In this document: positions 47,041 to 58,800 of the stretch, piece by piece | Numbering within the stretch: the stretch's first letter is position 1 | Layout: the number at the start of each line of letters is the position of its first letter | Source of the DNA: Plasmopara viticola | Taxonomy: Eukaryota; Oomycota; Peronosporomycetes; Peronosporales; Peronosporaceae | Assembly (NCBI GenBank): GCA_001695595.3 | Contig: MBPM02000088.1 | Location: 124,001-188,000, forward strand | Length of the DNA: 64,000 bases | Reading direction: 5' to 3' | The notes under the pieces: generated by a model | What the model was told of the DNA's origin: nothing | Database searches by the model: none | The model's input: the letters and a program-made list of their open reading frames with translations, nothing else | Program-made: the position numbers and the translations under genes

Positions 47041-47790
47041 GCAAAATCTCAACAGCCGAAGCAATCTACTTTTTTCTGCTTTATTAATTCACCTTAAATC
47101 TTACTTTGGGCCATATAAAATTTCTCTGGGAGAGGTGAGGAGGCTATGTTACGGTGCACAGCAACGCGTGATCTGTATAGTTCATGAATGGCTAAGATTC
47201 TAGCCGGTGGACTCGAAATCCAACGAGAACATAAGTAAACCTTTAGTATAATAAGAGTAGTTCTCCTTGCAGCCTCTCGCCCTCGGCGTCTGCTTGAATG
47301 TCTTAAACCGCTACAAATTTCCTCTATAAAAATTGGGAAGTGACGGCACCACAATTTAAATTCGTGCTATAAAATTTTAAGTGATAAGCCACTTTTTTCA
47401 AAGTATTCTCGGGTCATTTAAAGCGGCTTACCTTGGCCTTAGCAGATAATCCCGAAGGTCAGATGCAGCGAAATGACTTAAATGCTAATAACATACCTTT
47501 CGGAATTATCATACTTATTTGTGTGCGTTCATTGGGCAGTAAAAGTCAATGCAATCTCATGCCAATGATCCCGTGTTCGGAATATGTCTTTGTATACGCC
47601 ATATGGGGCGTAAGCAAATGTGTCACCAAACGATAAAACATCGTACGCGCAATTTGACACCAAGGAGCACCTAGTGATCGACACGTTCTTTCGCGTGAAG
47701 CAAACGCGAGTTTTCTTCCTCCAAGTCGACAAACCGAGTGAGGAAGCCAATCGACAAGTCGCGCATCAAACACGCTCATTGCAACTAAGT
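47041..47790 (-). mobile_element. Second degenerate Gypsy pol relic
   Basis: On the minus strand near 47,170-47,095 the broken frame reads LLCTVT, a stop, then PPHLSQRNFIWPK, matching the Gypsy RNase H motif SLRTATNSPHLSQRMARW. The plus-strand bases at about 47,125-47,200 also resemble bases at about 7,320-7,395 of the first Gypsy relic, so the two are related copies. Upstream (about 47,770-47,690) a segment reads GFLTRFVDLEEENSRLLHAK, perhaps from another part of the element. Many stops; no LTRs found. Confidence 0.55.
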
Positions 47791-50325
47791 TAGGCGAACC
47801 CAGTATGTCACACTAGATGGATTTCAAATTGTGTAACGCAAGTTATGAGATTTGATAGGCTTACTTTATCTCAGAGCGGCTAACAAAAAAGCAAGGCAAG
47901 ACTCTTAACGCACATTGATGGGTATTGCAATGCTAGATAGAAATTGTGCCGATATATCTATTTGTCAATTTGAAAAGAAATCGTGGGAATATATTAACCC
48001 TCGACATTAACACCAATACGAACTTTTGAAGTCAGATAGATGGCGATCTACGACGCGTACTTGTTATAAGTATAAAGAAAGAGTCAGAGACCTTACGCTT
48101 CTCTAAGGAAGAAGGTTCGGTAGCCTCACTACACAATTACTAACTAGCTAGTTCTCTAGGGAGATGGAGCAGTATGCTGATCTGCCTCAAGGTGTCCAAG
48201 ATGGGCCCCAAGGTCATGCAACATTTGATTGCACAAGGACCCGATGCGCTAGATGAGTGTCTGAAGGATCTCCTCAATAGAGCAAATCCTCTGTTGGAGC
48301 AGTTTTAATTATAGATAAAAGAGTCGTCGGCGCTAATGATGTCGGCGCCTAAGGTGGATGCCTCGCCAAGGCTTAAACTGCTCTTGGTGAGCATTGAGAC
48401 CTTAAAAAGAAAGGGACAAAAAGAATCAAAGAGTGCTACCTGAGCCCGAAAGTATAGACTATGCTCGAAAAGATCGAACGCAGTGAAACGCTTCGGCTGC
48501 GTGACAGGAGGAAGAGCTACAAATGCAGCCACCTCTTTTGGCTCTTACAAGGCCCCAACCATTTCAAACCTTTGCAAGGGCTTGGGTAGATAATCTACCC
48601 GCTTCGATATAAGATTCACCGCAGTGTTACACAGCTCGGAAACGTGCAAAATATTTCTGTTTGCTATCTCGGGACGATTTAGAAAGTGATTTATGTCCAA
48701 TACTATTATAAGCTTATGGAAAGCGCTACCATAGTTGTTTTATCTGTTTTGATGTCTAGCAAATCAGTATATAAATAGAAGCAATTTTGATTTTCAATAC
48801 CAAGATCAGAATTTATAAGCGCGAAAATCATGAGACTTACGGCCTACTGATCATAACAAAATAGGCGGCATACATCGCGTGACAAGAAGCGCTTAAATAT
48901 GATTTGCAATCAAATTTAAGTCGTTCATTTGGTCAAGCTAAGAGATAGTATTGCTCTGAGGGGAAACAATAGTCTATAAATCGATGTATAGTCGGCAGCG
49001 AATTTCATTTATAGTCTACAACTATATGCGCAAATACAGTGCTGGTTATACGAACCTCTGATCAATCTATTTAGAAAAAAAACGGTGAGTGGTGCTGGAA
49101 AAGCCATCTACGGTATGCATTTCGTAACATCAAGGAAAGCCCTCGGCATATAATTTTTTGGCTTTGTCAAATGAAGCATAGCTTGCGATGCTCCTGACTA
49201 TTCCAACGCTTGCACGTTATTGCACTTCGATGAGGACGGATCGTATAACTCCAACCCATACAGCTAATGACTGTTGAACCGATCTGACCATTCATGGCAA
49301 AGAGTCACTTAGTTTAAATTACGCACTGGCGACGTTTTGAGAATCCTAGCTCTATACTTTTTAAGTCTAATTCGATTATGAATCATTGAGGACGACGATG
49401 ATAAATACTAAAGAACGGTTTGATGGCTGACATTGTTTGCAGGATATATAGTCTGTGTTGAATGCAAGTCTGATAAGCCCAATGTGCTTGCCATTGCGCA
49501 TTCCTGGAGATGAGATTGCGAATTGGCTCGTCTTGGCTGGGCTGCAAGCTCTTTTGATGAGCAAGCATACAAAACTTTTAACGACCCAAGGCCTCAAGTG
49601 GGTTTTCAATAAAGGATAAGCTGTCAACGTCAAACGACTAGCCATTCCACAGCGGTTGCACTTACATCGCTATGAGCTAACAGACGATCCTTTACACGGT
49701 ATGATGGATCGCTATTTAAGGCGACGAAGACTTGTAGTTTGACACACTTCGCGCTCGAAAGCCTATGGGACACGACAAACCACTTCACAATGGAATGTCA
49801 CTTTCTCGCCTTGGTTGCCTATACCTGTCGATGCGCTGTGAATGGTGAATCCTTCCATGGCGTTATGCACCACAATTTATCAAAAATCGGTGCGTTTGGA
49901 TTTATTGAGCTTTAGACGGTGTGTGCGATGCTTTATTTGCCATTAGGCTTTCTGACTCAGAATACCGGCTTGAGGTGGGACCCTCAATCGCGAGGACTCC
50001 GCCTCCTTCTTTGCACGATAGTGCGCCAAAGACGATACTCTAATCCTTTGGTTAATGCCACAGCCTTGACATGTAATTTTAGCTCTTTAAACCAGGCATA
50101 ATTTATTGCGTACACCTCTATCAAGCAGAAGCCATTGTCTGGTGACACAAGAAATGTTACCTGGATTTTGGTCAATAGCTCCTACTAGAATTAGATTTTG
50201 ACTGAGGACCACATTTAAATAATCATATAGATAGATATATTATATATCCTTGAGATAGTTCAGTTTTTCTGACTCAAGCTTTCTATAAAGCTATTTAAAA
50301 AGGGTCTTTTTCTACAAATTTACCC
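47791..50325. other. Gene-poor region with small coding-like traces
   Basis: About 2.5 kb, AT-rich. A plus-strand trace near 49,455-49,615 reads IPGDEIANWLVLAGLQALLM, flanked by stops, and looks like a decayed coding sequence. The fragment at 48,174-48,308 is listed separately. No intact gene is seen. Confidence 0.4.
48174..48308 (+). pseudogene. Short coding-like fragment of unknown family
   Basis: An ATG-initiated 44-codon frame reads MLICLKVSKMGPKVMQHLIA then QGPDALDECLKDLLNRANPL and stops. The amphipathic helical pattern is unlike random debris. A stop lies a few codons upstream and there is no room for a domain, so it may be the last exon of a decayed gene or a small ORF. No family recognised. 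Confidence 0.25.
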
Positions 50326-50337
50326 CCAAAGGGGTAT

Positions 50338-50650
50338 GTAATGCAATGTATTTTGTTATCACGTTGCCAAGTTATGCACGTGCTAGGCTCAGTCTGGCTA
50401 GTCCACGGCATAGAGTGGTGTCCGCATACGTCGGGTCTCGTTTGGCGGGCAGTGCAGCCAGCACCGAGGTCGTGAGGGTCTTCCAATATTTTGTTTAGCT
50501 CGACTTGGCAAGAGCCCAGGTGGCGCTCTGGTGCTGGAGACCGTCGCGTCGAGGATGAGACTCGTTAGAGACCTGCAGATGCCCGAGAGCGCCTGCCCGA
50601 AGCGCGCGAGCATTTCGCCCCCGCGCTTGGAAGGAGGGCGTCACCCCAAC
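50338..50650 (-). mobile_element. SINE-like non-autonomous repeat, copy 1
   Basis: A 313-bp GC-rich block is nearly the same sequence as 62,759-63,077 in the opposite orientation. On the minus strand it begins GTTGGGGTGACGCCCTCC and ends in an A/T-rich tail. It is flanked by a 12-bp direct repeat with one mismatch (CCAAAGGGGTAT at 50326-50337 and CCAAAGCGGTAT at 50651-50662), as expected of a target-site duplication made by retrotransposition. An open frame across part of it (MEDPHDLGAGCTARQTRPDV) is conserved in the other copy but probably only reflects recent common ancestry. No clear tRNA-type A and B boxes were seen. Confidence 0.7.
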
Positions 50651-50662
50651 CCAAAGCGGTAT

Positions 50663-53600
50663 AAATCTTTACTAGCACGGTATTTTCGGCTTTAGCATCC
50701 AACTAAGAGTTCAGTAGCTTTGAACTTTTAAGGTTCAAAAATTCTGACATTTTTGGTGGTTGCTTTCAGTGTTGACGCACCTAACGCTTACTATGTACTG
50801 TCCATGTAAACAAGGTTTCTTTGTTAGCCATGACATCATTTATAGCACCCTAGAGATTGTTCAGTATCGTATCCCGGTTGTCTTCGTACAAAGTTTATTT
50901 ATCCCCTTTTTGTTGATCACCTTGTTTTATGGACTAATGCTGTGTTATATAGATATTTGTTTCCGCGCAATTATTAATGTTTTTGGCATCTGTTACTGCC
51001 AGCCAAATGTAGTATCCAGTAAGGAATATTTGAAGGACTTTGTCGTCACGCGTATCTTTGTTAAATTATTTCTTATCGGTTTTTTAGGCGTGTAATGCTC
51101 AGATTTCCCTATTAAAGAGGCCGTACACACAACAGCAGTAGGAACATGACTGCCCAATTTTAGTCGCGTGGAGCTGGGGGGGTCTAACATTTCTGACCTT
51201 GTCTTGCCTATCGAATCAAGACTTGAAAATTATCTAGCGATAGCATGCCCAGGATCTGTCAGTCGTAATGAACAAAAATTGCATTCGTGTTGTTGTGCTC
51301 CGCGAATGTTACAGCCAGATCTATTTTGACACTAAGGGCATCCAGACTCGTCCCACTGGCCAGTCAAACCGAATTGGCTGTATCAGTTGATCTTCCTCAC
51401 ACTTTGCCGGTGTGCAGAATTCCTCGACGCGTGCAAGAAATTATTAAGACTCGAAATGGCGTTCCGTGACCTCGTCCTCTTTTGTCTACAATCAGCTAGC
51501 CTTCGCCGATGATATCCTCTCGAGAGCTGTGAAGCTCTCAGGATCTGAGCTATTATGAAAGGTATCGTCCACACATTACTAAATTTCTTCCCAAAAGAGC
51601 GCCCCCACTCTTCTAGCAACTAGCATTTTTCTAATGGGTTTCTGCCGAAGACACTTTGAAGCCCTTGGGCGAGAAAAAGGTTTGCTTCTTCAGCGCCTTC
51701 CAGGATAGGTAGAAAAAAGTGTGTTTTTTCTTGCCGCTGCCAAAGTAGCAAATACGGTAGCACTTTAGTATGTTGGGACTGAACTAGGGCTGATCAGCGA
51801 GTCGAGCCTCCATGCGGTTATACTCGTCCTGAAGAGCAATTGTACCACCTCTCTCATCGTCGTTGCCTGCACTCAGAAGGGATTAGTCCTCCTTAAAGCC
51901 GTTCATCAAAACAATCGCCTTATTTTTTTTTGGAAGCAATGTTCAAGTAAAGAAAGTCGTCATATAATCTTACTTCTTGTTAAATTTGTAAAGCTCGCGC
52001 TTACATTGCTTGTAAGAGGGGGGGGGTGTCAATGCTGGAGGAGTTCAAGCGCATCAGAAGGGATATTACTCTTCGTTGTAAATACATAGGCATTCCCGGA
52101 CATCGAAAACGTTACTTTTAGTTTTAGCTTCGTGTGCTCCCTTAGGACATAAGAGATATTTAGCTGATTTGGCATCACAAATTAGCATCCTGATTTTTGC
52201 TCGGCATTCCAGACAAGCGCTATGCGCACTTAATTATCTGTCACAATGTTGACCGTAAACAATCACTCAAACAAAGACACCATTGATTTAAAATGCTAGC
52301 GATGCAACTATAATGCAATTTCAGCTTCTTTACGAACATACAGTAATGCACTTGTCTTGATCTTACATTGACATTATTTAATTTCCTTTAAATACTCAAA
52401 TTGCTCAATTTGAAAATCCCCACAGAACGTATAAATCTTCTTTGCATTTGGAAATAACACATGTGTCTCTTTTGGTATAATTTCTTAGACATGTCACTCA
52501 TGACAGGACGAAAATAAATTAGTTTTCGAATGGATCAGAAAAGTACAGGTTAGAATTGAAAAAAGCATGTATTGCGCAGTGACATCTGAAAACACTCGAC
52601 CATATCGCACTAACCTAACTAGTTTCGGAGTGAATGACCATGGTCCTGAACGTCCTTGCAGAAAATAGTTTGTTGCTGGTATACGTTCCGACATGGTGGT
52701 CGCGCCGCTCTGAAGTGTACGGTCAGCAGCATGGGCTTCTCCCATCGTCGCTTGCACAGATGCCGTCTTGCTGTCACCGCTGTGAGCGTCGTCCACATCA
52801 TTGTTGCTATGAAGTATCGCGGAAAGGTTCTTGTCAGCGCAGCAAATCAAAGGCAGATTACGAGATGAGCATTACGTTGCTGTCCAAAAAAGCATAGTGT
52901 TTGACCTTTTTAAAGTCATCGAGCACACCAAGCCCGCAACCGAAAATTTAGCAGGGATGCTCATAGTCAATTCATTTCCCCTGTTGCTGGCTCTTTTGGA
53001 GCGTGTAATATAATCCAGTCCCATTTCATCCAAATAAGCAATCGCGGTGATTGTAACGAGCCTGCACGCTTGCTAGGTCGAAGCTTACTGTCACGTTTAA
53101 CTCGCCGCATTACCATGGCAGCACGCTCGGTATATTTCGTTGGCCGGCTCTTTGTTTATATCTTCCTCTTAAAATTTTCACGTTCGAGCAGTAAGAACGT
53201 TTGTTTCTGTGTAATGCATTATTTCATTACAAGCACGTAAGCTAGACATAGTTTGAGAAAATGATCAAAAGATTGAGCAAAGTTATCCGGGACTAGAACA
53301 ACTTTAATTGTATATGCACGTGATTTCCATCGATTGCCTCTTTCGTAAAAAGACGGTCTATGGAGCAGCTTTATACTTTTGATGAAGAGTGCAGCATCGC
53401 CATGTCGCGCGGTGGCTTTGACATGTTGACTATTCTCGATCTTAGACTTAGAATTAGGGAGAAGGGTGTCGAAAAAATCGAGAGCGCTGTGGTGTGACTG
53501 TTCGAAATCGATCAGGCGTGAGCCAGACCGATTTCGGCAATAATATTGCTTACACGATCCATGATGCGAACGCATGGATCGTGTAAGCAATATTATTGCC

Positions 53601-55037
53601 CGTCCTTAAGAGGATATACTTGAGAGCTAGAATACCATCATGATGGTACGTCCGCGTTTATTGGACGTTCTTTTAACTGAAAAGCCACGTTGACGCGCAC
53701 AACGAAAGGAGCGGGAGCAAATTAGGCTGCTGAGGGAAACAGCATTCGACAAAGAGTTGCAGACGAAGACTAGTATCACGATACGACTGGGTTCAGCGAA
53801 TAGTGGAGGAAGATGACGACTCTTGCGACTTAATGAAGTAGAAATTACTGATTCTAGGGCTGTTGGTGCGACTGTTGCATGAAGAGCATATTGTGATAGA
53901 GCTGCATACAATTTTAGACAATGTAAGTAGTGTGACTGGGTTCTACATGGTGACGATTAAATGAATGATAGATACTTTTTGTGTTGTTTTCGCGACGAAA
54001 GGCGCATTAATGAAAATTCATTGCTGATTAAGAAATCGCTTTCAAAAATTTAGCAAAAAAGGTATAGCGCAATTATATGCACCGAACTAATCATCAAGAA
54101 GCTTTTGTGACGCAGATACCTCGTAGCCACATTAAAATTTGGCTCGGGCAGCTCTGTAAGCAAAAAATGTTTACGCAATCCCCAGCTGGAGTGCAATGAT
54201 TATACACTTTGATTGACGGTAGATACGGCTTGGTGCTTGGTGTCATTCTGCTTCGATGGCAGTGCTTGAGATCCAAAGAAGCTAACCGACACTTCTGCAC
54301 AGCGCATGCACAACAATGTCCGACTAGACGGTGCGCTTCTTCGCCCGTCTGCATCACGGCATTGAAGTGCCGAAGTCAAGTCTCGTGCAACTTTGTGCGT
54401 CTTTGTTTTGCACGACGCCATTGCTTCAACTCGCGCTTCCAAAACAATGGCGCTGGTCGAATAGCAACTAAAAAAAAGAACTGTTCTTTAATACAATACC
54501 GCGAGCATTATTACTTTCAAGTGCAAAATAGCATTCGCGAAGTTGCTTACAAAGTGCGACTTTGATACCGCGTCAACATATAATCATCGTAGCGTCAACG
54601 TCGACCATTTTGTATTGAAACCCTTGCGAACTAAATAGGCAACTGGTCCTTAAAGACCAATCACAACACGTATTGCTTTAAGGCTTGATCATAAATACTG
54701 TTTGCTGCTAATTCTTCTCGTCTTACTTTATCTACATCGTACCAGCTTATTGTAATTGACTCTACACTGCCTTAACCGGTTCCGAAGCTGCACCAACTTG
54801 GCAAGCAGCTACCATTCACCACGCGATCTCGACATGCAGTCTTGACTTCAATAAACTCCATTAAATACCTCTCCGCAAATTCACAAACCGTAGTTTAAGT
54901 GACGACGACCCAATGTACGTGTCCCATGCTTGAGCCGACCGAATTGCACGCACACTTGTTACTCACTAGGGCCTGTCAGAAGAGAACCAGGTCATTGCAC
55001 TGATGTTGCTATCAGGTAGAGCATCTGCTCTTCTCGC
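50663..55037. other. Gene-poor region
   Basis: About 4.4 kb. It includes a T/A-rich hydrophobic plus frame at 50,760-51,095 (non-ATG start, no motif), a G-run of about 9 near 52,018, a minus frame of 123 codons at 53,219-53,590 without recognised motif, a 28-bp perfect hairpin, and a plus-strand coding relic after 53,638 (RAQRKEREQIRLLRE between stops). None supports an intact gene. Confidence 0.45.
53536..53600. repeat. Perfect 28-bp inverted repeat (strong hairpin)
   Basis: Arms 53536-53563 (starting GGCAATAATATTGCTTACAC) and 53573-53600 are exact reverse complements with a 9-nt spacer. The spacer can itself extend pairing in an alternative register (ATGCG/CGCAT). The hairpin sits at the start of a minus-strand 123-codon frame and just upstream of a degenerate plus-strand coding trace. 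A small hairpin RNA source, a transposon end or a replication-slip palindrome are all possible. Confidence 0.88.
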
Positions 55038-55829
55038 TCACTTGATGACGGCAAAGCGCTCGCTCTGTGCCAGCAGCGTCATGTCCTTTGGATCCTTTTG
55101 TTCCGTCACATCGTAAATATTCACATAATAGCCCTCGGCGATCGGCATGCCCCAGTACACGCGACGCCAGCGAAACGTGCCGTCATTCACCACGCAATGC
55201 GCAATGGTAGTCGGGACCGTCCACGCTACGTTGCACACGTCAATCCGCACGCACTGCACGCTTGGATCAAGCACTTCCCACCGCACCTCGGCAGCTTGGC
55301 CTCGGACCCAGCCGGCGAAGCGCGGCCCATCGGGGGTTAGAATCCGTAGCCGTTGGTTTAAATTCCCAACGGCCGCAGCTGTCTCGCGCAGCTGCGCTTC
55401 TCCACTGGAGAGGGAAGACGGCAGCATTGAGCTCAACGCCGACATCGAAGAGTCTAATAAGAGTGTGCTATGGATGCTGGGGTTAGTGTTTTCGCTATTC
55501 GTACGTCGTCGAATCCGACTGCGGTTATGCCGTCTTCGCCCATTCACCCAAAGTGCGGGCATTGCGTGAATGTGATGCGACGGTGCCGCGATCGTGGCGG
55601 CTGTCGCATCAAAGCAATCCGTCTCACCTTCGCTTGGTTTGTCCACACCGTCCTTGTCCCAATTACTCGACTGCGACCGACACCGTGCTATAGGCGACGG
55701 GCGTCCGTGGCTACCGTGGTCATGATCATGGGGCCCATTAGTAGCAGCCAACAACGACTCGACGCTGGTGCTCGTATCGACCGAAGGCACTTTTAACGGC
55801 GACGTGGCATTCCAGCACTTGAGGGTCAT
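55038..55829 (-). CDS. Protein with a C-terminal Kre9/KNH-like (Ser-Thr-rich GPI-anchored family) domain
   Basis: A 263-residue single-exon frame from an ATG at 55829. Residues 1 to about 110 are polar and low-complexity (GPHDHDHGSHGRP), followed by a basic cluster GRRRHNRSRIRRRTNSE. Residues about 155-263 (RLRILTPDGPRFAGWVRGQA, VRWEVLDPSVQCVRIDVCNV, TFRWRRVYWGMPIAEGYYVN, SERFAVIK) follow the strand order of the Kre9/KNH-type beta-sandwich: a P.G-bearing first strand, an I.W-like second, V.I.(L/V) third, YYV.I, and a final F.(V/I) strand. Relatives take part in cell-wall beta-glucan organisation or are anchored at the surface. No N-terminal signal peptide is visible, so secretion is not supported unless an upstream exon exists. 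GC content is higher than in the flanks, in line with a real gene. Confidence 0.65.
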   Translation of the reverse strand: MTLKCWNATSPLKVPSVDTSTSVESLLAATNGPHDHDHGSHGRPSPIARCRSQSSNWDKDGVDKPSEGETDCFDATAATIAAPSHHIHAMPALWVNGRRRHNRSRIRRRTNSENTNPSIHSTLLLDSSMSALSSMLPSSLSSGEAQLRETAAAVGNLNQRLRILTPDGPRFAGWVRGQAAEVRWEVLDPSVQCVRIDVCNVAWTVPTTIAHCVVNDGTFRWRRVYWGMPIAEGYYVNIYDVTEQKDPKDMTLLAQSERFAVIK

Positions 55830-58800
55830 GATGCCTCGTCACAAGTGGGGCTCAAGTTCCCAGTAACCCTCGCTTGGCTAGACGTGCGTGCGGCTAGAGT
55901 CGAGACAAAGAAACGTCAAGAACGGGGGCCGACGTCCAGTACGTCAGTCGCGTTTCTCCTTTCCTCACTCGGCCTATAGCCGACAAAGCCCCCAATTGCG
56001 GAATGAGGACCGGATTTCACTTTGAGTCCGAGAGGGAGCCCGCAGTGGCGCCATTGCAGGGGAAGGTGAGGGGAGGGACTGCATTCACTGACGCGACCGA
56101 TTTTTCTGACCCGTCCGTGCTTACGACCCGCGTGCACTCTCCTGCTCGTGCCTTAGTGAAGTCAAGTGATCGAGCACACAGACGGGCCAGTGCGAGGCCC
56201 CCCTTGCAAAGTTGATCGTCAGGTCTCCAGCGACATTAGAGTGCTATTTTAGATGAGATCACGCAAGAATTCGAGCACGTGTGTTCAAATTTTAATATTG
56301 TGGCTACAAAACCGAGGTGGTTCCTACGGTCGAGCACCATGGCTTTTGCCGAAAGTAGCTCGTACACTAGTTGAGCCGGGATCGAGCGCCGTCGTGGACG
56401 AACGCCTGGCGTGCGCTTGCTGTTATATTGGCAGTTAGCGCATGAGTGCTGCATCGTGTCGTAGTGGCCACGCCAGTCGAGGATCATCTGCATCTAGCAG
56501 TAGGTACGTGCGCCGCTGGCTTTTAGTGTGGACGGTCGCCGCGATTTGCATTTGTGTTAAAATTGGCGAAACACGACATGGCTTGTGCATGTACAAGCGC
56601 GCAAGTATCTTCGAAAAATTAGGGTAAATGTCAACATACGTGGTGACTTAGTTTATTAGATGATAAGGTTATAGCATTCTTATTGTCAGTTGTTACGTTA
56701 GATTACCCTTGCCTTGCGAAGTGTTAGTGCGTGCAGTGGCCGCCGACCACAATTTTCATGTTCTCTTGGCGCCGATGTTTTCGTTATCTTCTTATGGCGT
56801 ACTCACGTGGGGTAAAGCTCGGATAAGCACCTAATATGGTATTTTTCCCATATCTTACGATAAGTACCAGTACGAAAAGTGACAGCATGAAATATTGTCG
56901 CGTTCTTGTCGTTGTGGGACGACTAAAACAAAATTGATTCACGGTTGTAGATGGGGACAGTATGTATATGCGGCGATTGCAAGACACGTTGCTGCTCACA
57001 AAACTTTGCAATAAGAAATATATAAAGTTAAAGTGTGAGCACTTCGGCCACGGCCAAGCCTGTGAATTGCACTCAAAGCTCCCCTTTCTGTCCATGAGAA
57101 GTAAATCACTACGTATTTTGACGGTCTGCCGCCGAAGTCTACCCTTTTTAATTCGATACATGAGTCGATACCATCACCTTGACTATACTATTTTAATAGG
57201 TCCTTTTTAACAATGTCAGTGCTCTATTAATTAGTTGTCACTCATCCGATGTATAAAACAGAGTGCAAATCTATACGACATATTGGCGCTGCGTCTTCCA
57301 CGGCTGCAACACATGGTCAACACATGCACCAACTCTCGCGAAACGTTGGCATAAACATGCTGCGCCCGTAATCTGTTCTTTACTCCATTGATGTCTGATA
57401 TGATTCACCATTACACGATTCACCTTTTCGCCTACAGATAAGACGTGCATCACATTCGCAGAATTAAAACATACAGCGACGTATAAGTGTCGAGTGCACC
57501 ATCTCGAGCTTGAGTCAAGTCAGCATCATTGCGCAATCGCCGGACGCAGTTATTATTACATGGTCACCAGCAGTCGATTCGCGCGGTGAGACCAGCGTTG
57601 CAGCCAGAGATGTGCTTACACGGTGTAATGTCGCTGCGCAGCTGGTTACAAAAGGACTATCCCCACAAACACTTGTCTGCTTCTGCACATCTCATGTCTT
57701 TTGCCCCTGGTGGGGGTGAGCCGTTCATTCCCAATTCCATTATACTGAGACTATACGCACGCCATTGACTTTTTCACCCTTACGCCAGCGCTGATTTTGG
57801 TGGAAAGAGTTTTTCTCAGTGACTAAACGTGGTGCGCAATAACAGTGGTGCCGACACGCGTGCGTGCTGCGAGCCAATGAGTTGCGTTTGCTAACGCTGT
57901 GCTGTCTTATGAAAAAGTCTCTTCGGATGATAGCCAAACGTGGTAGCCGTTGAATTTCCCACGTACGTGCCTTACCGAACCAAATGCAAGTTGCAATTCT
58001 TTCTGTGAGAAACCAGATACATGTACACTTAATTTCTACTGTAAGAGCTCTTGGTTGAGGGGGGAAACATATGTGCCCAAATCATGGCTGAGTATCTTAC
58101 TTTCGACATGAAGGAGTATCGATACTTGTAATGTCCACTCTTGTTGCTACACGGCCATCAGGTTCCATCTTGTCTTCCGAGTCGGCGTGTCCGCCGAAGT
58201 GAAAGGGCATTCCTCATCGATACCTCGATAACATCACTTCTTTGTATGTGCCGTCACAAACAACTATTCAAAATAAAGCTTTTGCGATTGTTTCGTTTTT
58301 CACCAAGAAAACATGCCCAATTTTGCAAACAGTCGCAGCTCGAACAAACTCCAGTTTCAGCCTCACATATGGACAGGAGCTTTTCTTTCTTTTTTGTCAC
58401 TTACAAGCACGATGATGGAGCTCCGTAAGTTTTTGACGGAATATGGGTATTGTGTGCTATCGCTTTTTCGAGCAACAATAATTTGTTGTATCGATACAAT
58501 CAGTTGATATTTGATATTTACCAATAATATTACCGCAGCTCCCATCAATAATACTTACGACAGAAACTGCGCGGGGTGCAAAAACGATTTCAACATAAAA
58601 TGTTATTCTCTTGGTCGACGCAAGCTGAATTTCAAGCGAAGAGTTTTTTGTAACCTTTTACGTCTGTAGCCCTAGCGCAGTATGTTTTGGCAACGATTGC
58701 TTGTGCTCTCGACATTTTCGTCCCATTTTCGATATGAGTGCATTTTTCTATGCTTTTGTAAAGCAATATTACTTTGCATAACTACTGCATCGTCAACAGC

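Noticed and set aside
49984..50175. Minus frame of 63 codons next to an AT-rich dinucleotide-like tract
   Set aside because: Too short, no motif, and overlapping frames on the other strand.
50760..51095. 111-codon hydrophobic plus-strand frame suggesting a membrane protein
   Set aside because: It starts at a non-ATG codon, lies in T-rich sequence where hydrophobic codons arise by chance, and has no known motif or supporting neighbours.
53219..53590. 123-codon minus frame beginning within the 28-bp hairpin
   Set aside because: No recognised domain or signal peptide, and no splice-supported extension. Noted in the region description rather than called as a gene.
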